From: Saccharopolyspora shandongensis
GTDB lineage: Bacteria > Actinomycetota > Actinomycetes > Mycobacteriales > Pseudonocardiaceae
NCBI RefSeq assembly: GCF_900106995.1
Contig: NZ_FNOK01000045.1
Span: forward strand, 16,831-80,830
Length of the DNA stretch: 64,000 nucleotides
Direction: 5' to 3'
A program made the translations under genes and the position numbers. Positions 9,586 to 17,927 of the stretch are shown here, piece after piece; the stretch's first letter is position 1, and each line of letters starts with the position of its first letter. The notes under the pieces were generated by a model. It was not told the origin of the DNA and did no database searches. It was given only the letters and a program-made list of their open reading frames with translations.

Positions 9586-10936
9586 GCCCTTGCCGAAAAC
9601 CTCATCCGTGCAGGCCATGTGGCATGCTCGTACTCGTGGAGGATGCCGCCGAGGCGATCGCGTCGGCGTATGTTCAGGCGAGCGATCTTGTCGGGATCTG
9701 CGATAGGCGTGGGTAAGGGGTTCAACGAGCGGATGTTGGCCATGCCCCGATGCGGGCGGTGTTCGTTGTAGAACTGTTCGAACTCGCGCAGGACGTGGAG
9801 CAGGTGACGCTGGTTCCAGATCAAGGCGCGATCCAGAAGCTCCGCCGGCAGGTCTGCACTCACCTCTCCATGATTGAGTTCATCGTCGGTATCTGGACGC
9901 CGCTGAGCACGACCTCGATCCCGGTATCCGACAGAACCGTATCGAAGAGGGCAGGGAACTTTCCGTCGCGGTCCCGGATCAGGAACCGTGCCTGGCGGGG
10001 CATACGGATCCCGGTGAGCACGACCTCGATGTCCGAGTCTTTCAGGATCGCGTCGAACAGCGCGGGGAACTTCCCGTCCCGATCTCTGATCATGTATCGC
10101 GCCCGGCAGCTGGCGTCTTCGAGGTCCATGACGAGATTCCTGGCGGCTTGTGTCGCCCAGGATGCGGTCGGGTGCGTGGTGGCGCCCAGGATCCGGATTC
10201 GCTGGGTGGTGTGCTCGATGACGGCGAGCACATACAGTCTCGTTCCGGGTAGGGTGACGGTTTCGAAGAAGTCGCAAGCTAGCAGGGCGTCGGCCTGGGA
10301 GCGCAGGAACTCCGCCCAGGTGCTGGAGTTCCGTTCGGGTGCCGGGTCGATCCCCGTTTCCTTGAGGATTTCCCAGACGGTCGAGGCGGCTACTTTCACG
10401 CCCAGGATGAGCAATTCACAGTGCGGTCGGCGGTATCCCCGGCTGGGTTCTCTTTTGCCAGGCGCAGCACCAAAGCACGGACGGTGCGTGGCCGGCCAGG
10501 GCGCTTTGGTTGGGAAAGGGCAGCGTGGCGGTGTGCGGCGAGGTCGCGGTGCCAGCGCGGCACGGTGTCCGGGCGTACCAGCAGCCGCAGCTTGCCCAGC
10601 ACGTTCCGTGGCAGCTGGTGCAGGAGCGCAGCCATAAACGCTCGATCAGCCGGGGTGAAGCGCGCACCCTATTCTTTCCGAGTTACCGCTCCAGCACCGT
10701 GATCTGATGGCGCAAGGCGAGGATCTCGATGTCCTTGTCACAGTCGTTCATCGGCAGCAGGCGCAGCATGGCGAACGCGTTCGTCATACCGAGGTAGGCC
10801 AGTCGCAGCTGCACAGTCGATCACCATGCCGTGGCGCTTGACAGCAGCGAAAGCGTCCGGTCGAGCGACTACTCGACTTCCCTGGACGTACTGCCCACCG
10901 CCTCGCACCAGGGCGGATGAGGTTATCGGCAAGGGC
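9586..10936 (-). mobile_element. Second IS family: degenerate copy with both ends
   Basis: The left end at 9586 begins GCCCTTGCCGAAAACCTCATC, and the right end at 10936 is its inverted relative (GATGAGGTTATCGGCAAGGGC). Related single ends occur at ~19437, 51517 and 57608, so this is a recurrent family in the window. The element is about 1,351 bp and contains a broken transposase. No target duplication is visible (cgacgtt on the left, agcgccg on the right). Confidence 0.7.
9620..10800 (-). pseudogene. Broken DDE transposase with an internal duplication
   Basis: Pieces in different frames give an N-terminus (DIEILALRHQITVLER), a middle (LGKLRLLVRPDTVPRWHRDL, RLAKENPA), a catalytic part (ACDFFETVTL, IRDRDGKFPALFD) and a C-terminus (FYNEHRPHRGMANIRSLNP, GGILHEYEHAT). 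The segment RDRDGKFPALFD is present twice, about 90 bp apart, each followed by a similar VLTGI/VLSGV stretch, as if two transposase copies had recombined unequally. Frameshifts occur near 10400 and 10690. It belongs to the same broad integrase-core family as IS copy 1 but is a distinct lineage. Confidence 0.75.
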
Positions 10937-11161
10937 AGCGCCGCCGCCCTACCGCTCGCCTCCTCCTCTCACCTCAGGCGCGACGATTGGCGCGATCCCC
11001 ACCGCGTGTTGAAGTGCCGTCCGGGCCAGTCCCCGCCCTCGTGAGCAGTCGACATCCTTGCGAGGACAGCCGGCCTTGCGGGGTCGGTGGTCGTCCTGCT
11101 GCGGTATGACTCATGTCGCCGGCCAAGGCGGCACCGTGTTGCCGGCCTAGCCTGCACGCGG

Positions 11162-11188
11162 TTTTCGATACGTCGGCGATATCCGCCC
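11162..11188 (+). promoter_or_regulatory. Putative VanR operator and promoter of vanR
   Basis: Two CGATA half-sites at 11166-11170 and 11177-11181 repeat with an 11-base period, as expected for an OmpR-family dimer on one DNA face. A TACGAT sequence at 11194-11199 is a plausible -10 box. The half-sites overlap the -35 position, and the ATG at 11207 follows seven bases later, so the transcript may be leaderless. The same block occurs upstream of vanH (17611-17638). Confidence 0.55.
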
Positions 11189-11206
11189 GCTCCTACGATT
11201 GAGAGC

Positions 11207-11902
11207 ATGCGTGTGCTGGTTGTCGAGGATGAGCCCTACATGGCCGAGGCCATCCGCGATGGACTGCGCCTGGCGGCGATCGCGGCCGACATCGCCGGAG
11301 ACGGCGACACCGCTCTGGAGATGCTGAGTATCAACGCCTACGACATCGCCGTCCTCGACCGCGACATCCCCGGGCCTTCCGGCGACGAGGTTGCCGAACG
11401 CATCGTCGCTTCAGGCAGCGGCATGCCGATCCTGATGCTCACCGCTGCGGACCGGCTGGACGACAAGGCTTCCGGGTTCGAGCTAGGCGCCGATGACTAC
11501 CTCACCAAGCCGTTCGAGCTGCAAGAACTCGTGCTCCGTCTCAGAGCCCTCGACCGCAGGCGTGCCCACAACAGGCCGCCAGTGCGGGAGCTCGCCGGCC
11601 TGCGGCTGGACCCGTTCCGCCGCGAGGTCTACCGGGACGGCCGGTACGTCGCGCTCACCCGGAAGCAGTTCGCGGTGCTCGAAGTCCTCGTGGCCGCCGA
11701 AGGCGGTGTCATCAGCGCCGAAGAGCTCCTGGAACGGGCTTGGGATGAGAATGCCGACCCGTTCACCAACGCCGTGCGCATCACGGTATCCGCACTGCGC
11801 AAGCGGCTCGGCGAACCCTGGCTGATCGCCACGGTGCCTGGCGTCGGCTACCGCATCGACACGGGACCGGACGCCGGGAGGGAGGGAGGCGAATGTGGAT
11901 AG
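11207..11902 (+). CDS. vanR: VanR-type response regulator
   Basis: A 231-residue OmpR/PhoB-family regulator. I chose the ATG at 11207 (MRVLVVEDEP) because the receiver begins there; the frame is open further upstream but the extra 40 residues match nothing and would run through the promoter. The receiver carries Glu8-Asp9, phospho-acceptor Asp51 (VLDRDIPG) and the lysine in YLTKPF. The C-terminal winged helix includes LTRKQFAVLEVLV and NAVRITVSALRKRL. Its stop overlaps the vanS start by eight bases, so the pair is translationally coupled. In glycopeptide resistance VanR-phosphate activates vanRS and vanHAX. Confidence 0.88.
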   Translation: MRVLVVEDEPYMAEAIRDGLRLAAIAADIAGDGDTALEMLSINAYDIAVLDRDIPGPSGDEVAERIVASGSGMPILMLTAADRLDDKASGFELGADDYLTKPFELQELVLRLRALDRRRAHNRPPVRELAGLRLDPFRREVYRDGRYVALTRKQFAVLEVLVAAEGGVISAEELLERAWDENADPFTNAVRITVSALRKRLGEPWLIATVPGVGYRIDTGPDAGREGGECG

Positions 11903-12986
11903 GGCGCCTGGGTTGAGCGTTCGTCTCAAGCTCACCTTCAGCTATGCCGGCTTCCTCATGCTGGCCGGCGCCGTGCTGCTCGGGGCGTTTGCGGGGTTCC
12001 TGGGCGACTACCGGGAGAGGGCACAGGACGCTGGCGAGGTTGTGATCGCGCCTTCGGGCACCGAGCTACTGCGTGACTTCGCACCGGCGGCCGCCGGCGC
12101 GATTGTGTTCCTCCTGGTGTTCGGTCTCGCCGGAGGGTGGATTCTCGCTGGGCGGATGCTGGCCCCGCTGACCCGCCTCGCCGATGCCACGCGCACGGCT
12201 GCGAGGGGTTCGCTCTCTCACCGGATCGAGTTGGAGGGGCGCCAGGACGAGTTCCGAGAGCTCGCTGACGCCTTCGACGGCATGCTCGCGCGGCTCGAAG
12301 CGCATGTCGCCGAACAGCAGCGCTTCGCAGCCAACGCTTCCCACGAGCTGCGTACTCCACTTGCGATCACGCAGACCCTGCTCGACGTCGCTCGCAACGA
12401 TCCGAACCGGGAAAGCAGCGAGCTCGATGAACGCCTCCGCGTCGTCAACGCCCGAGCGATCGACCTCACCGAAGCACTGCTGCTGCTCAGCCGCACTGAC
12501 CAGCGCTCCTTTTCCCGAGATGACGTTGATTTGTCGCTCATCGCGGAAGAAGCCACCGAAACACTCCTCCCGCTTGCCGAGAAACATGACGTCGTCATTG
12601 AAACCTCCGGAGACATCACCCCGACCATCGGGTCCCATGCGCTCCTGCTGCAGTTGACCACGAACCTCCTGCACAACGCGATCGTCCACAACCTGCCCGA
12701 ATACGGCACCGTTGAGGTCAGCACCGCTGTCGGTCCCGAGGACGCCGTGCTCACGGTCGAGAACACCGGCGACAAGCTCAGCCCGCACGTGGTCGCCACG
12801 CTCACCGAACCGTTCCAGCGCGGCACCGGACGCGTCCGCAGCGACCATGTAGGTGCCGGCCTCGGTCTGGCGATCGCCAAGAGCATCACCCAAGCGCACG
12901 ACGGAACGCTCTCGCTCAGCCCGCGCGCCGGCGGCGGGCTCTGCGTCACGGTACGACTACCCACGACAGCTCGGCAGGTCACGTAG
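11895..12986 (+). CDS. vanS: VanS-type sensor histidine kinase
   Basis: A 363-residue membrane kinase starting at a GTG inside the end of vanR. Two membrane segments (about residues 15-36 and 63-85) enclose an extracellular loop of only ~25 residues. A HAMP linker follows, then the dimerisation helix with phospho-accepting His150 in NASHELRTPLA, the N box (TNLLHNAIVH) and the G box GAGLGLAIAK. A short loop is known from actinomycete VanS proteins thought to sense the glycopeptide itself, which suggests but does not prove direct sensing. It faces the vanHAX operon tail-to-tail. Confidence 0.87.
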   Translation: MDRAPGLSVRLKLTFSYAGFLMLAGAVLLGAFAGFLGDYRERAQDAGEVVIAPSGTELLRDFAPAAAGAIVFLLVFGLAGGWILAGRMLAPLTRLADATRTAARGSLSHRIELEGRQDEFRELADAFDGMLARLEAHVAEQQRFAANASHELRTPLAITQTLLDVARNDPNRESSELDERLRVVNARAIDLTEALLLLSRTDQRSFSRDDVDLSLIAEEATETLLPLAEKHDVVIETSGDITPTIGSHALLLQLTTNLLHNAIVHNLPEYGTVEVSTAVGPEDAVLTVENTGDKLSPHVVATLTEPFQRGTGRVRSDHVGAGLGLAIAKSITQAHDGTLSLSPRAGGGLCVTVRLPTTARQVT

Positions 12987-13097
12987 GCAGCGGGACGAGA
13001 TTCCAGCTTGGCCGGTGTACCCGCGTCGCTCGTAGAACCTGTGCGCGTCCGGCCGGCGATCATTGCTGGTGACCTCCATCCGAACGCATCCCCGCAT
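12957..13097 (-). pseudogene. C-terminal fragment of a GNAT acetyltransferase
   Basis: A 46-codon minus-strand frame reads MEVTSNDRRPDAHRFYERRG, the recognisable last acetyl-CoA-binding segment of GNAT enzymes (the usual A-H-x-F-Y-E-R-x-G-Y pattern). The core upstream is missing and the frame overlaps the 3' end of vanS. It lies directly after murG on the same strand and may once have been the next gene of the van operon or a passenger at its edge. Confidence 0.55.
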
Positions 13098-13100
13098 GGT

Positions 13101-14234
13101 TCACTCCAAGCCTCGTGAGTCGATACTTCGTTGCTCCGCGACCGCGGTGAGCACGTGCCGGGCCAGGATGACGTCCGCGTCCGGTGCGCCAGCCGCCGAC
13201 GCGTGGGCTGACATCTTCGCGATCCGCTCGGGATCGGTGAGCACCGGGATGAGCGTGGTTTCGATCCAAGTCGGATTAAGGTCAGCGTTGTCGACGAGCA
13301 GTGCCCCACCGGCAGCGACGACCGGCTCGGCGTTCAACCGCTGATCAGCGCCGCGCAGCGGCAACGGGACATACGCGGCAGGCAATCCGACGGCGGCCAG
13401 TTCGGCGCACGTCATCGCCCCGGAGCGGCAGATCACGAAGTCGGCCGCGGCGTAGGCGTACTGCATTTCGTCGACGTAGGGGACGGCGACGTAGGGCGGG
13501 TCGGCGGGGCGGCCGGACGGCACGTCGACCGTGTGCCGCGGCCCGGTGATATGAAGGACCTGCACGCTGGCCGCCCGTAACGCCGCCGCGGCGCCGGACA
13601 CTGCAGTGTTGATCGCTCCCGCACCCTGCGAACCGCCGGTGACCAGCACTACCGGCCCATCGCGGCGCAGCCCGAACCGTTGCCGAGCCGCGTCGCGCAG
13701 CGCGGCCCGGTCGAGCCCGGCGATCGCGGGCCGCAGCGGGATGCCGATCGCGGTGGCATGGGCGAGACGAACACCTGGCGCAGCGGCGAACACATGCCTC
13801 GTCATCCGAGCCGCCACTCGGTTGGCCACTCCGGGCCGCGCGTTCGCTTCGTGGACGACGATCGGCAGGCCACGTCGTCGGGCGGCGAGATAGGCCGGCA
13901 TAGCTACGTAACCGCCGAAGCCCACCACGACCTCGGCTCGCACACGGTCGAGCACTGCACCGGCTACCCGGACCGAGTCGCGGAGCCTGGTCGGCGTCTG
14001 TAACAGGTCGCTGCTCAGCCTGCGCGACAGCGGCACCGGCGGGATGAGTTCGAGCGGGTAGCCGCGAGCGGGGATGAGCGTCGTGTCCAGTCCGCGGACA
14101 GTGCCGAGAGCGGTGATCTCGGCAGTGGGCTCCAGACGGCGCAGCGCGTCGGCGAAGTTCATCGCGGGCTCGATGTGCCCTGCCGAATGGCCACCAGCGA
14201 CAACGACGCGCGGTGGCGGCTCGCCTGGCATCAC
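13101..14234 (-). CDS. murG: MurG paralogue (lipid II-forming GlcNAc transferase) in the van operon
   Basis: A 377-residue GT28 glycosyltransferase close to full MurG length. The N-terminal glycine-rich loop reads VVAGGHSAGHIEPAM, and VGFGGYVAMPAYLAA, VHEANARPGVANR, LVTGGSQGAGAIN and CRSGAMTCAELAAVGLPA are the canonical MurG blocks for UDP-GlcNAc and lipid I. The first Thr of the usual GGGTAGHI is Ser. It starts with an ATG overlapping the previous stop by four bases, so it is the last gene of the vanH-A-X operon. A second MurG would plausibly handle lipid I ending in D-Ala-D-Lac or raise flux during resistance; this is inference. Confidence 0.85.
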   Translation of the reverse strand: MMPGEPPPRVVVAGGHSAGHIEPAMNFADALRRLEPTAEITALGTVRGLDTTLIPARGYPLELIPPVPLSRRLSSDLLQTPTRLRDSVRVAGAVLDRVRAEVVVGFGGYVAMPAYLAARRRGLPIVVHEANARPGVANRVAARMTRHVFAAAPGVRLAHATAIGIPLRPAIAGLDRAALRDAARQRFGLRRDGPVVLVTGGSQGAGAINTAVSGAAAALRAASVQVLHITGPRHTVDVPSGRPADPPYVAVPYVDEMQYAYAAADFVICRSGAMTCAELAAVGLPAAYVPLPLRGADQRLNAEPVVAAGGALLVDNADLNPTWIETTLIPVLTDPERIAKMSAHASAAGAPDADVILARHVLTAVAEQRSIDSRGLE

Positions 14235-14815
14235 GATGTCCCTCCGATCAAGATTCCTCGGTTCGCGTGAAACCGCTCGAATACATGCATGGGTAGCGCT
14301 GCAGAGTCTGAATTGTGGGAGTAGCCCGACGGATTGTGGAACCGCACTACACCGTCATCGACCGCATAGACCAGCACGAGGTGGCCTCCACGTTGGGGCT
14401 CGTGGGTGTTCGGGTCGCGAATCTCAGGTGATACTGACGCGATCATGACCTGTCCGGGTCGCACCTCTCGGCTGGATACATGAATGGGCGTGTGCTCGAC
14501 CAGTTCGCAGTGAAATCCGAACTGTGAGCTGACCCAGGCCATGAACGGCCGGTAGATGAGTCCTTGGACCTTGCCGGAGGGCTCCACCACGTAGCAGCCC
14601 AAGTCGAGGGCCAGCGCGAGGAGTTCGCCCATCGGCAGCCGGATGTCGGTCCATCCCTGGAGCAGCGACTGCAGGCACGCTAGACCGCAGACCTTGCGGG
14701 ACCAGAACAGGTATTCCTCGCTTGAGCGGTATCCGTCGGAGGCCCAGTCGTGCAGTCGCGATGGATCGGTGCCACCCAAGAAGACCTCCAGCCCCGATAG
14801 GTCGGTGCGCCGCAT
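14231..14815 (-). CDS. C39-like cysteine peptidase-fold protein in the van operon
   Basis: I place the start at the ATG ending at 14815 (MRRTDLSGLEVFLGG), preceded by GAGG five bases away; the frame is open to 14902, overlapping vanX. The ~194-residue protein has a papain-like triad pattern: Cys in KVCGLACLQSLL, His in RGGHLVLVYAVDD and an Asn/Ser region in RFHNPSGY, matching C39/bacteriocin-processing peptidase-like folds. No signal peptide or membrane span is seen, so it would act in the cytoplasm. Operon position between vanX and murG suggests a role in precursor trimming or turnover, perhaps taking the place of a VanY-type carboxypeptidase. The function is not established. Confidence 0.7.
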   Translation of the reverse strand: MRRTDLSGLEVFLGGTDPSRLHDWASDGYRSSEEYLFWSRKVCGLACLQSLLQGWTDIRLPMGELLALALDLGCYVVEPSGKVQGLIYRPFMAWVSSQFGFHCELVEHTPIHVSSREVRPGQVMIASVSPEIRDPNTHEPQRGGHLVLVYAVDDGVVRFHNPSGYSHNSDSAALPMHVFERFHANRGILIGGTS

Positions 14816-14873
14816 GACGACCTCGTCGTTGCGTTCCAAATGTCCCCACTGCGAGATGCAATGGAGACTCCGA

Positions 14874-15482
14874 TCACGTGATGGGAAAGTCGAAGTAGAC
14901 ATCAGGATGGGGCTCGTTTCTCAGCGTGTAGTGCCACCATTCGCAGTCGTACCGATCGAATCCGCAGTCCTCCATGATGGAACGGAGATGCTCACGGTTT
15001 TGGGCCTCGGTTGGCGTGATTCCTCGGGCTCGATGATGTGAGATCGGGTCCATGAGGTCGTGGCCGCCACCCATGGGAGCAAGCTCACCGGTGGCAAGGT
15101 GATAGAGGGTCAGATCGACGGCGCTGCCCCTGCTGTGGCCCGACTTCGCGGCCACATATCCGTTCTTGAACATCTGGGGCCGGTCGATGTTCGGGTAGTG
15201 CCGCAGTTTGGTCCGGCCGTCCTCGGGCTGTTCCGACCAGCGTAGGAAGCAGTCGACGGCGCGTTGGGGGCGATACCCGTCCCAGAGAAGCAGCCCGAAG
15301 CCAAGGGAGGCTGCCTTCTCGCGTGCTTGCTCCAGGGCCGCGCACAGGGACCGGGTGCCGACGATGCGATTCGCGAGATAGCCGTCTACGGGTTTGCCGG
15401 TGAAGTTGTCCCAGGTGGCGTACTTGGCATCCCAGCGGACGCCCGGCACCCGATCGTCAACGTAGACGAAGTCGTCGTTCAT
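14874..15482 (-). CDS. vanX: VanX D-Ala-D-Ala dipeptidase
   Basis: A 202-residue zinc dipeptidase with every known catalytic residue at its canonical number: Arg71 in DGYRPQR, the zinc ligands His116 and Asp123 in SGHSRGSAVDLTL, the base Glu181 and ligand His184 in EWWHYTLRNE. It hydrolyses free D-Ala-D-Ala so that only D-Ala-D-Lac enters peptidoglycan precursors. Its ATG overlaps the vanA stop by four bases. No signal peptide is present, as expected for a cytoplasmic enzyme. Confidence 0.97.
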   Translation of the reverse strand: MNDDFVYVDDRVPGVRWDAKYATWDNFTGKPVDGYLANRIVGTRSLCAALEQAREKAASLGFGLLLWDGYRPQRAVDCFLRWSEQPEDGRTKLRHYPNIDRPQMFKNGYVAAKSGHSRGSAVDLTLYHLATGELAPMGGGHDLMDPISHHRARGITPTEAQNREHLRSIMEDCGFDRYDCEWWHYTLRNEPHPDVYFDFPIT

Positions 15483-16519
15483 CGCTTCTTCCCGTGCAGT
15501 GTCATCGAGATGAGCCGGTCGATCAGATCGGACAGCGGCACCCCTGCGGCGGCCATCATCCGCGGGTAGCGGCTGTAAGACGTCATGCCGGGCATGGTGT
15601 TGACCTCGTTGAGGACCACCCGCCCGTCGTCGGTGAGGAACATGTCGACGCGGGCAAGTCCCTTGCAGCCCAGGGTGCGGTAGATGGTCTTGGCGGTCTC
15701 TTGGACGAGCTGGCGCGATTCGTCGGAGATGTCGGCGGGAACGATGAAGGTCGAGTTCTCCGATCCGGTCTCTGGGGAGTCCTCCTGGTGGATTCTGAAG
15801 AATCCGTGCGAGAGGTCAACGCGGTCCACCTCGCCCACGATCAGGCCGAACTGTTCCCCGAGGACCGCGCAGCCGATCTCGCCGCCGGCCACCGCCTCCT
15901 CGATCAGAACCCTCGAGTCGTACTGTCGCGCTGCGCTCAGCGCACTCGGCAACTCGTCTTTGTCGGTGACTTTGCTGACGCCGAACGATGAACCTGATCG
16001 AGCCGGCTTCACGAAGACGGGATAAGGGAGACGGTCGGGGTCGACCTTCTCGTTCTCCGCGACGACCCAGAAGTTCGGCGTGGCGATTCCTGCGCTCTTG
16101 GCGACGGTGTAAGCCAGGGACTTGTCCATGCACACGGCCGAGCCCTGGACGTCGCAGCCGACGTAGGGGATGCCGGAGAGGTCCAACAAGCCCTGGATCG
16201 CGCCGTCCTCGCCGAGCTTGCCGTGAAGCACGGGAAAGACGACGTCGAGACGTCTCGCCTCATAGCCCTCCTGCCCCATGACCAGCAGGCCGTGCACACT
16301 TCGGGCGGGTGACAGCATGGCTGGGCGAGCGCTGCCATTCTCCCAATCCGCGCCTGGGCCGTCACAGAGCTTCCAATCGCCGCCCGTGGTGATGCCGATC
16401 CAGAACGGTTCGTACTTCTCGGTGTCGAGGTTCCTGGCGACCTCTTGCGCCGATTTGACGGAGACGGGATGCTCTTCGGACGCGCCACCAAAGATGATTC
16501 CGACCTTCAATCTGCTCAT
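15479..16519 (-). CDS. vanA: VanA-type D-alanine--D-lactate ligase
   Basis: A 346-residue ATP-grasp ligase. The omega loop reads DLSHGFFRIHQE with His at position 244, the residue that marks D-Ala-D-Lac ligases; ordinary Ddl enzymes have a Tyr-containing loop there. Other ligase blocks are FGGASEEHPVSVKSAQE, FPVLHGKLGEDGAIQG, FVKPARSGSSFGVSKV and LNEVNTMPGMTSYSRYP. It makes the depsipeptide that vancomycin binds poorly. It overlaps vanH and vanX by four bases each, so it is co-translated in the operon. Whether it is closest to producer or pathogen alleles cannot be told here. Confidence 0.96.
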   Translation of the reverse strand: MSRLKVGIIFGGASEEHPVSVKSAQEVARNLDTEKYEPFWIGITTGGDWKLCDGPGADWENGSARPAMLSPARSVHGLLVMGQEGYEARRLDVVFPVLHGKLGEDGAIQGLLDLSGIPYVGCDVQGSAVCMDKSLAYTVAKSAGIATPNFWVVAENEKVDPDRLPYPVFVKPARSGSSFGVSKVTDKDELPSALSAARQYDSRVLIEEAVAGGEIGCAVLGEQFGLIVGEVDRVDLSHGFFRIHQEDSPETGSENSTFIVPADISDESRQLVQETAKTIYRTLGCKGLARVDMFLTDDGRVVLNEVNTMPGMTSYSRYPRMMAAAGVPLSDLIDRLISMTLHGKKR

Positions 16520-17568
16520 GTTGTTTTCCCACTCTCAAAGTTCAGGCAGTTGATGAGACTGTTCTCGACGGTGTCTTGCAGGGCGTGGTCCGTGTAATAG
16601 GCGGAGTGCGGGCTGATCAGCACATTCGGCAGGCGCTGCAGCCGCACCAAGGCCTCGTTCTCGATATGCCTGTTTCGGCAGTCGGCGTAGAAGATGCCTT
16701 CCTCGCCTTCGAGGACATCCAGCGCCGCACCGCCCAACCTGCCGCTCTCCAACGCCGACAGGAGAGCCTCGGTATCGAGCAGCGGGCCGCGCCCTGTGTT
16801 GACGACGTACGCGCCGGGCTTCATCCGCTCGATGCGATGACGATCGAGGAGATGATGGGTGTCCGCGGTGAGCGGGGTATGGAGCGTGACAATGTCGCTC
16901 TGCTCGATCAGTTCATCGAGCGGTACGTAGTCGACCGAGGCTTGATGTCGGCTGTCGTGGGCCAGCACGCGGCAGCCGAAGCCTCGCAGTCGGTCGATAA
17001 CCGCTGTGCCGATGCGGCCTGTTCCGATCACCCCGACGGTCAGGTCTCGCAGCTCCTTGCCGCGAGTGTCGCTCAGCCGATAGTCGTGAGCGTCGGTGCG
17101 GCGGATGGTGGATTTCGCGTGGCGCACGGCCATCAGCATCAACATCAACGTGTAGTCGGCCACGCTGTCCGGTGAGTAGGCGACGTTGCCCACCGAGATG
17201 CCGACGCGCTCGGCGTACTCCAGGTCGATGTGGTTGTAGCCGATGCTTCTGGTGGAGATGTATTCCACACCGGCCTTGCTGAGCGCCAGAAGCGTGGGAT
17301 TGGTGATCTGAGTCTTGTGGTTCACGCTGATGCATCGGTTGCCACGTGCCAGTTCAGCGTTGGTCTCGCAGACGGCGTCCTCGGTGATGGTGGGCGACAA
17401 TCCGAGGCGTGCCCCTATCTCCTGGAACAAGGTGGCTTCGTCCTGGCCGCATCCGAAGACCGCGAGTCCTGTCGTCGGGATGGACGAGGGAGATGGCTCG
17501 GCCATCGTTCGGGCGCGACGGTCCGTGGTCGCTTCGCTGTAGATCGAACCCAATTCGCTGGAGGCCAT
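16516..17568 (-). CDS. vanH: VanH D-lactate dehydrogenase
   Basis: A 350-residue D-2-hydroxyacid dehydrogenase that reduces pyruvate to D-lactate for VanA. Seen are STRSIGYNHIDLEYA, the NAD-binding GVIGTGRIGTAV, the substrate arginine in NTGRGPLLDTEAL and the catalytic histidine in ISPHSAYYTD. The N-terminus is about 35 residues longer than usual (family homology begins near LAVFGCGQDEA), so Met22 at 17505 is a possible alternative start; neither start has a strong ribosome-binding site. It is the first gene of the operon, and a putative VanR box lies 42 bp upstream. Confidence 0.94.
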   Translation of the reverse strand: MASSELGSIYSEATTDRRARTMAEPSPSSIPTTGLAVFGCGQDEATLFQEIGARLGLSPTITEDAVCETNAELARGNRCISVNHKTQITNPTLLALSKAGVEYISTRSIGYNHIDLEYAERVGISVGNVAYSPDSVADYTLMLMLMAVRHAKSTIRRTDAHDYRLSDTRGKELRDLTVGVIGTGRIGTAVIDRLRGFGCRVLAHDSRHQASVDYVPLDELIEQSDIVTLHTPLTADTHHLLDRHRIERMKPGAYVVNTGRGPLLDTEALLSALESGRLGGAALDVLEGEEGIFYADCRNRHIENEALVRLQRLPNVLISPHSAYYTDHALQDTVENSLINCLNFESGKTT

Positions 17569-17610
17569 GTCTCAAGTCAAGACAGCGCCGTGTTGTCAGC
17601 ACGTATGCGA

Positions 17611-17638
17611 TTTTCGATACGCGGACGATATGCCGCCC
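17611..17638 (-). promoter_or_regulatory. Putative VanR operator upstream of vanH
   Basis: The plus strand shows CGATA at 17615-17619 and again at 17626-17630, an 11-base period, inside a block (TTTTCGATACG and CGATAT-GCCGCCC) that nearly repeats the one before vanR. A shared CCGTGTTG lies 23-28 bases to its left in both places. Relative to vanH the box is inverted compared with its orientation at vanR, so either VanR tolerates both orientations or the box once served a plus-strand transcript. Confidence 0.5.
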
Positions 17639-17650
17639 CAAGCTGCCGGG

Positions 17651-17770
17651 TCACGTGAGCGCAGCGGCGATCTCGTCGAGGCGCGCCGCGCGGGAGGCCT
17701 TGACGAGCACCACATCGCCCGCGGCGAGATGGCCGCGAGCCATTCAACGGCCGTCTTGTTGTCAGCCAGA
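17651..17770 (-). pseudogene. murF: C-terminal fragment of MurF
   Basis: Minus-strand translation gives ADNKTAVEWLAA, then after a one-base slip GDVVLVKASRAARLDEIAAA ending at a TGA (17651). This is the usual C-terminus of MurF, the UDP-MurNAc-tripeptide:D-Ala-D-Ala ligase (A-D-N...W-L, then V-K-A-S-R). Only about 40 residues remain. MurF paralogues accompany vanHAX in several actinomycete clusters, so this is probably a dead first gene of the operon. The van box lies between it and vanH. Confidence 0.65.
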
Positions 17771-17927
17771 CGAGTACGTGACTACCAGGGACCTGGACCC
17801 GTCAAGAAACACGACCTCCACTGGGGGCACGAGAAATACATGGACGGGCTGAAACGGAACCTCGGCGAAACGATCGTCTGCTACCAGCGCACAGCCGAAT
17901 AGCCCACACGGTTCCTCTCCCGGAGCC
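17771..17927 (+). other. Short unidentified reading-frame end next to IS copy 2
   Basis: A plus-strand frame ends at a TAG at 17902 with protein-like text (DLHWGHEKYMDGLKRNLGET, IVCYQRTAE). I do not recognise it. It may be the C-terminus of a gene cut by the same rearrangement that broke murF. Confidence 0.2.

Noticed and set aside
11087..11206. An N-terminal extension of vanR from an upstream start.
   Set aside because: It would translate through the putative operator and -10 box, and the receiver domain begins exactly at the 11207 ATG.
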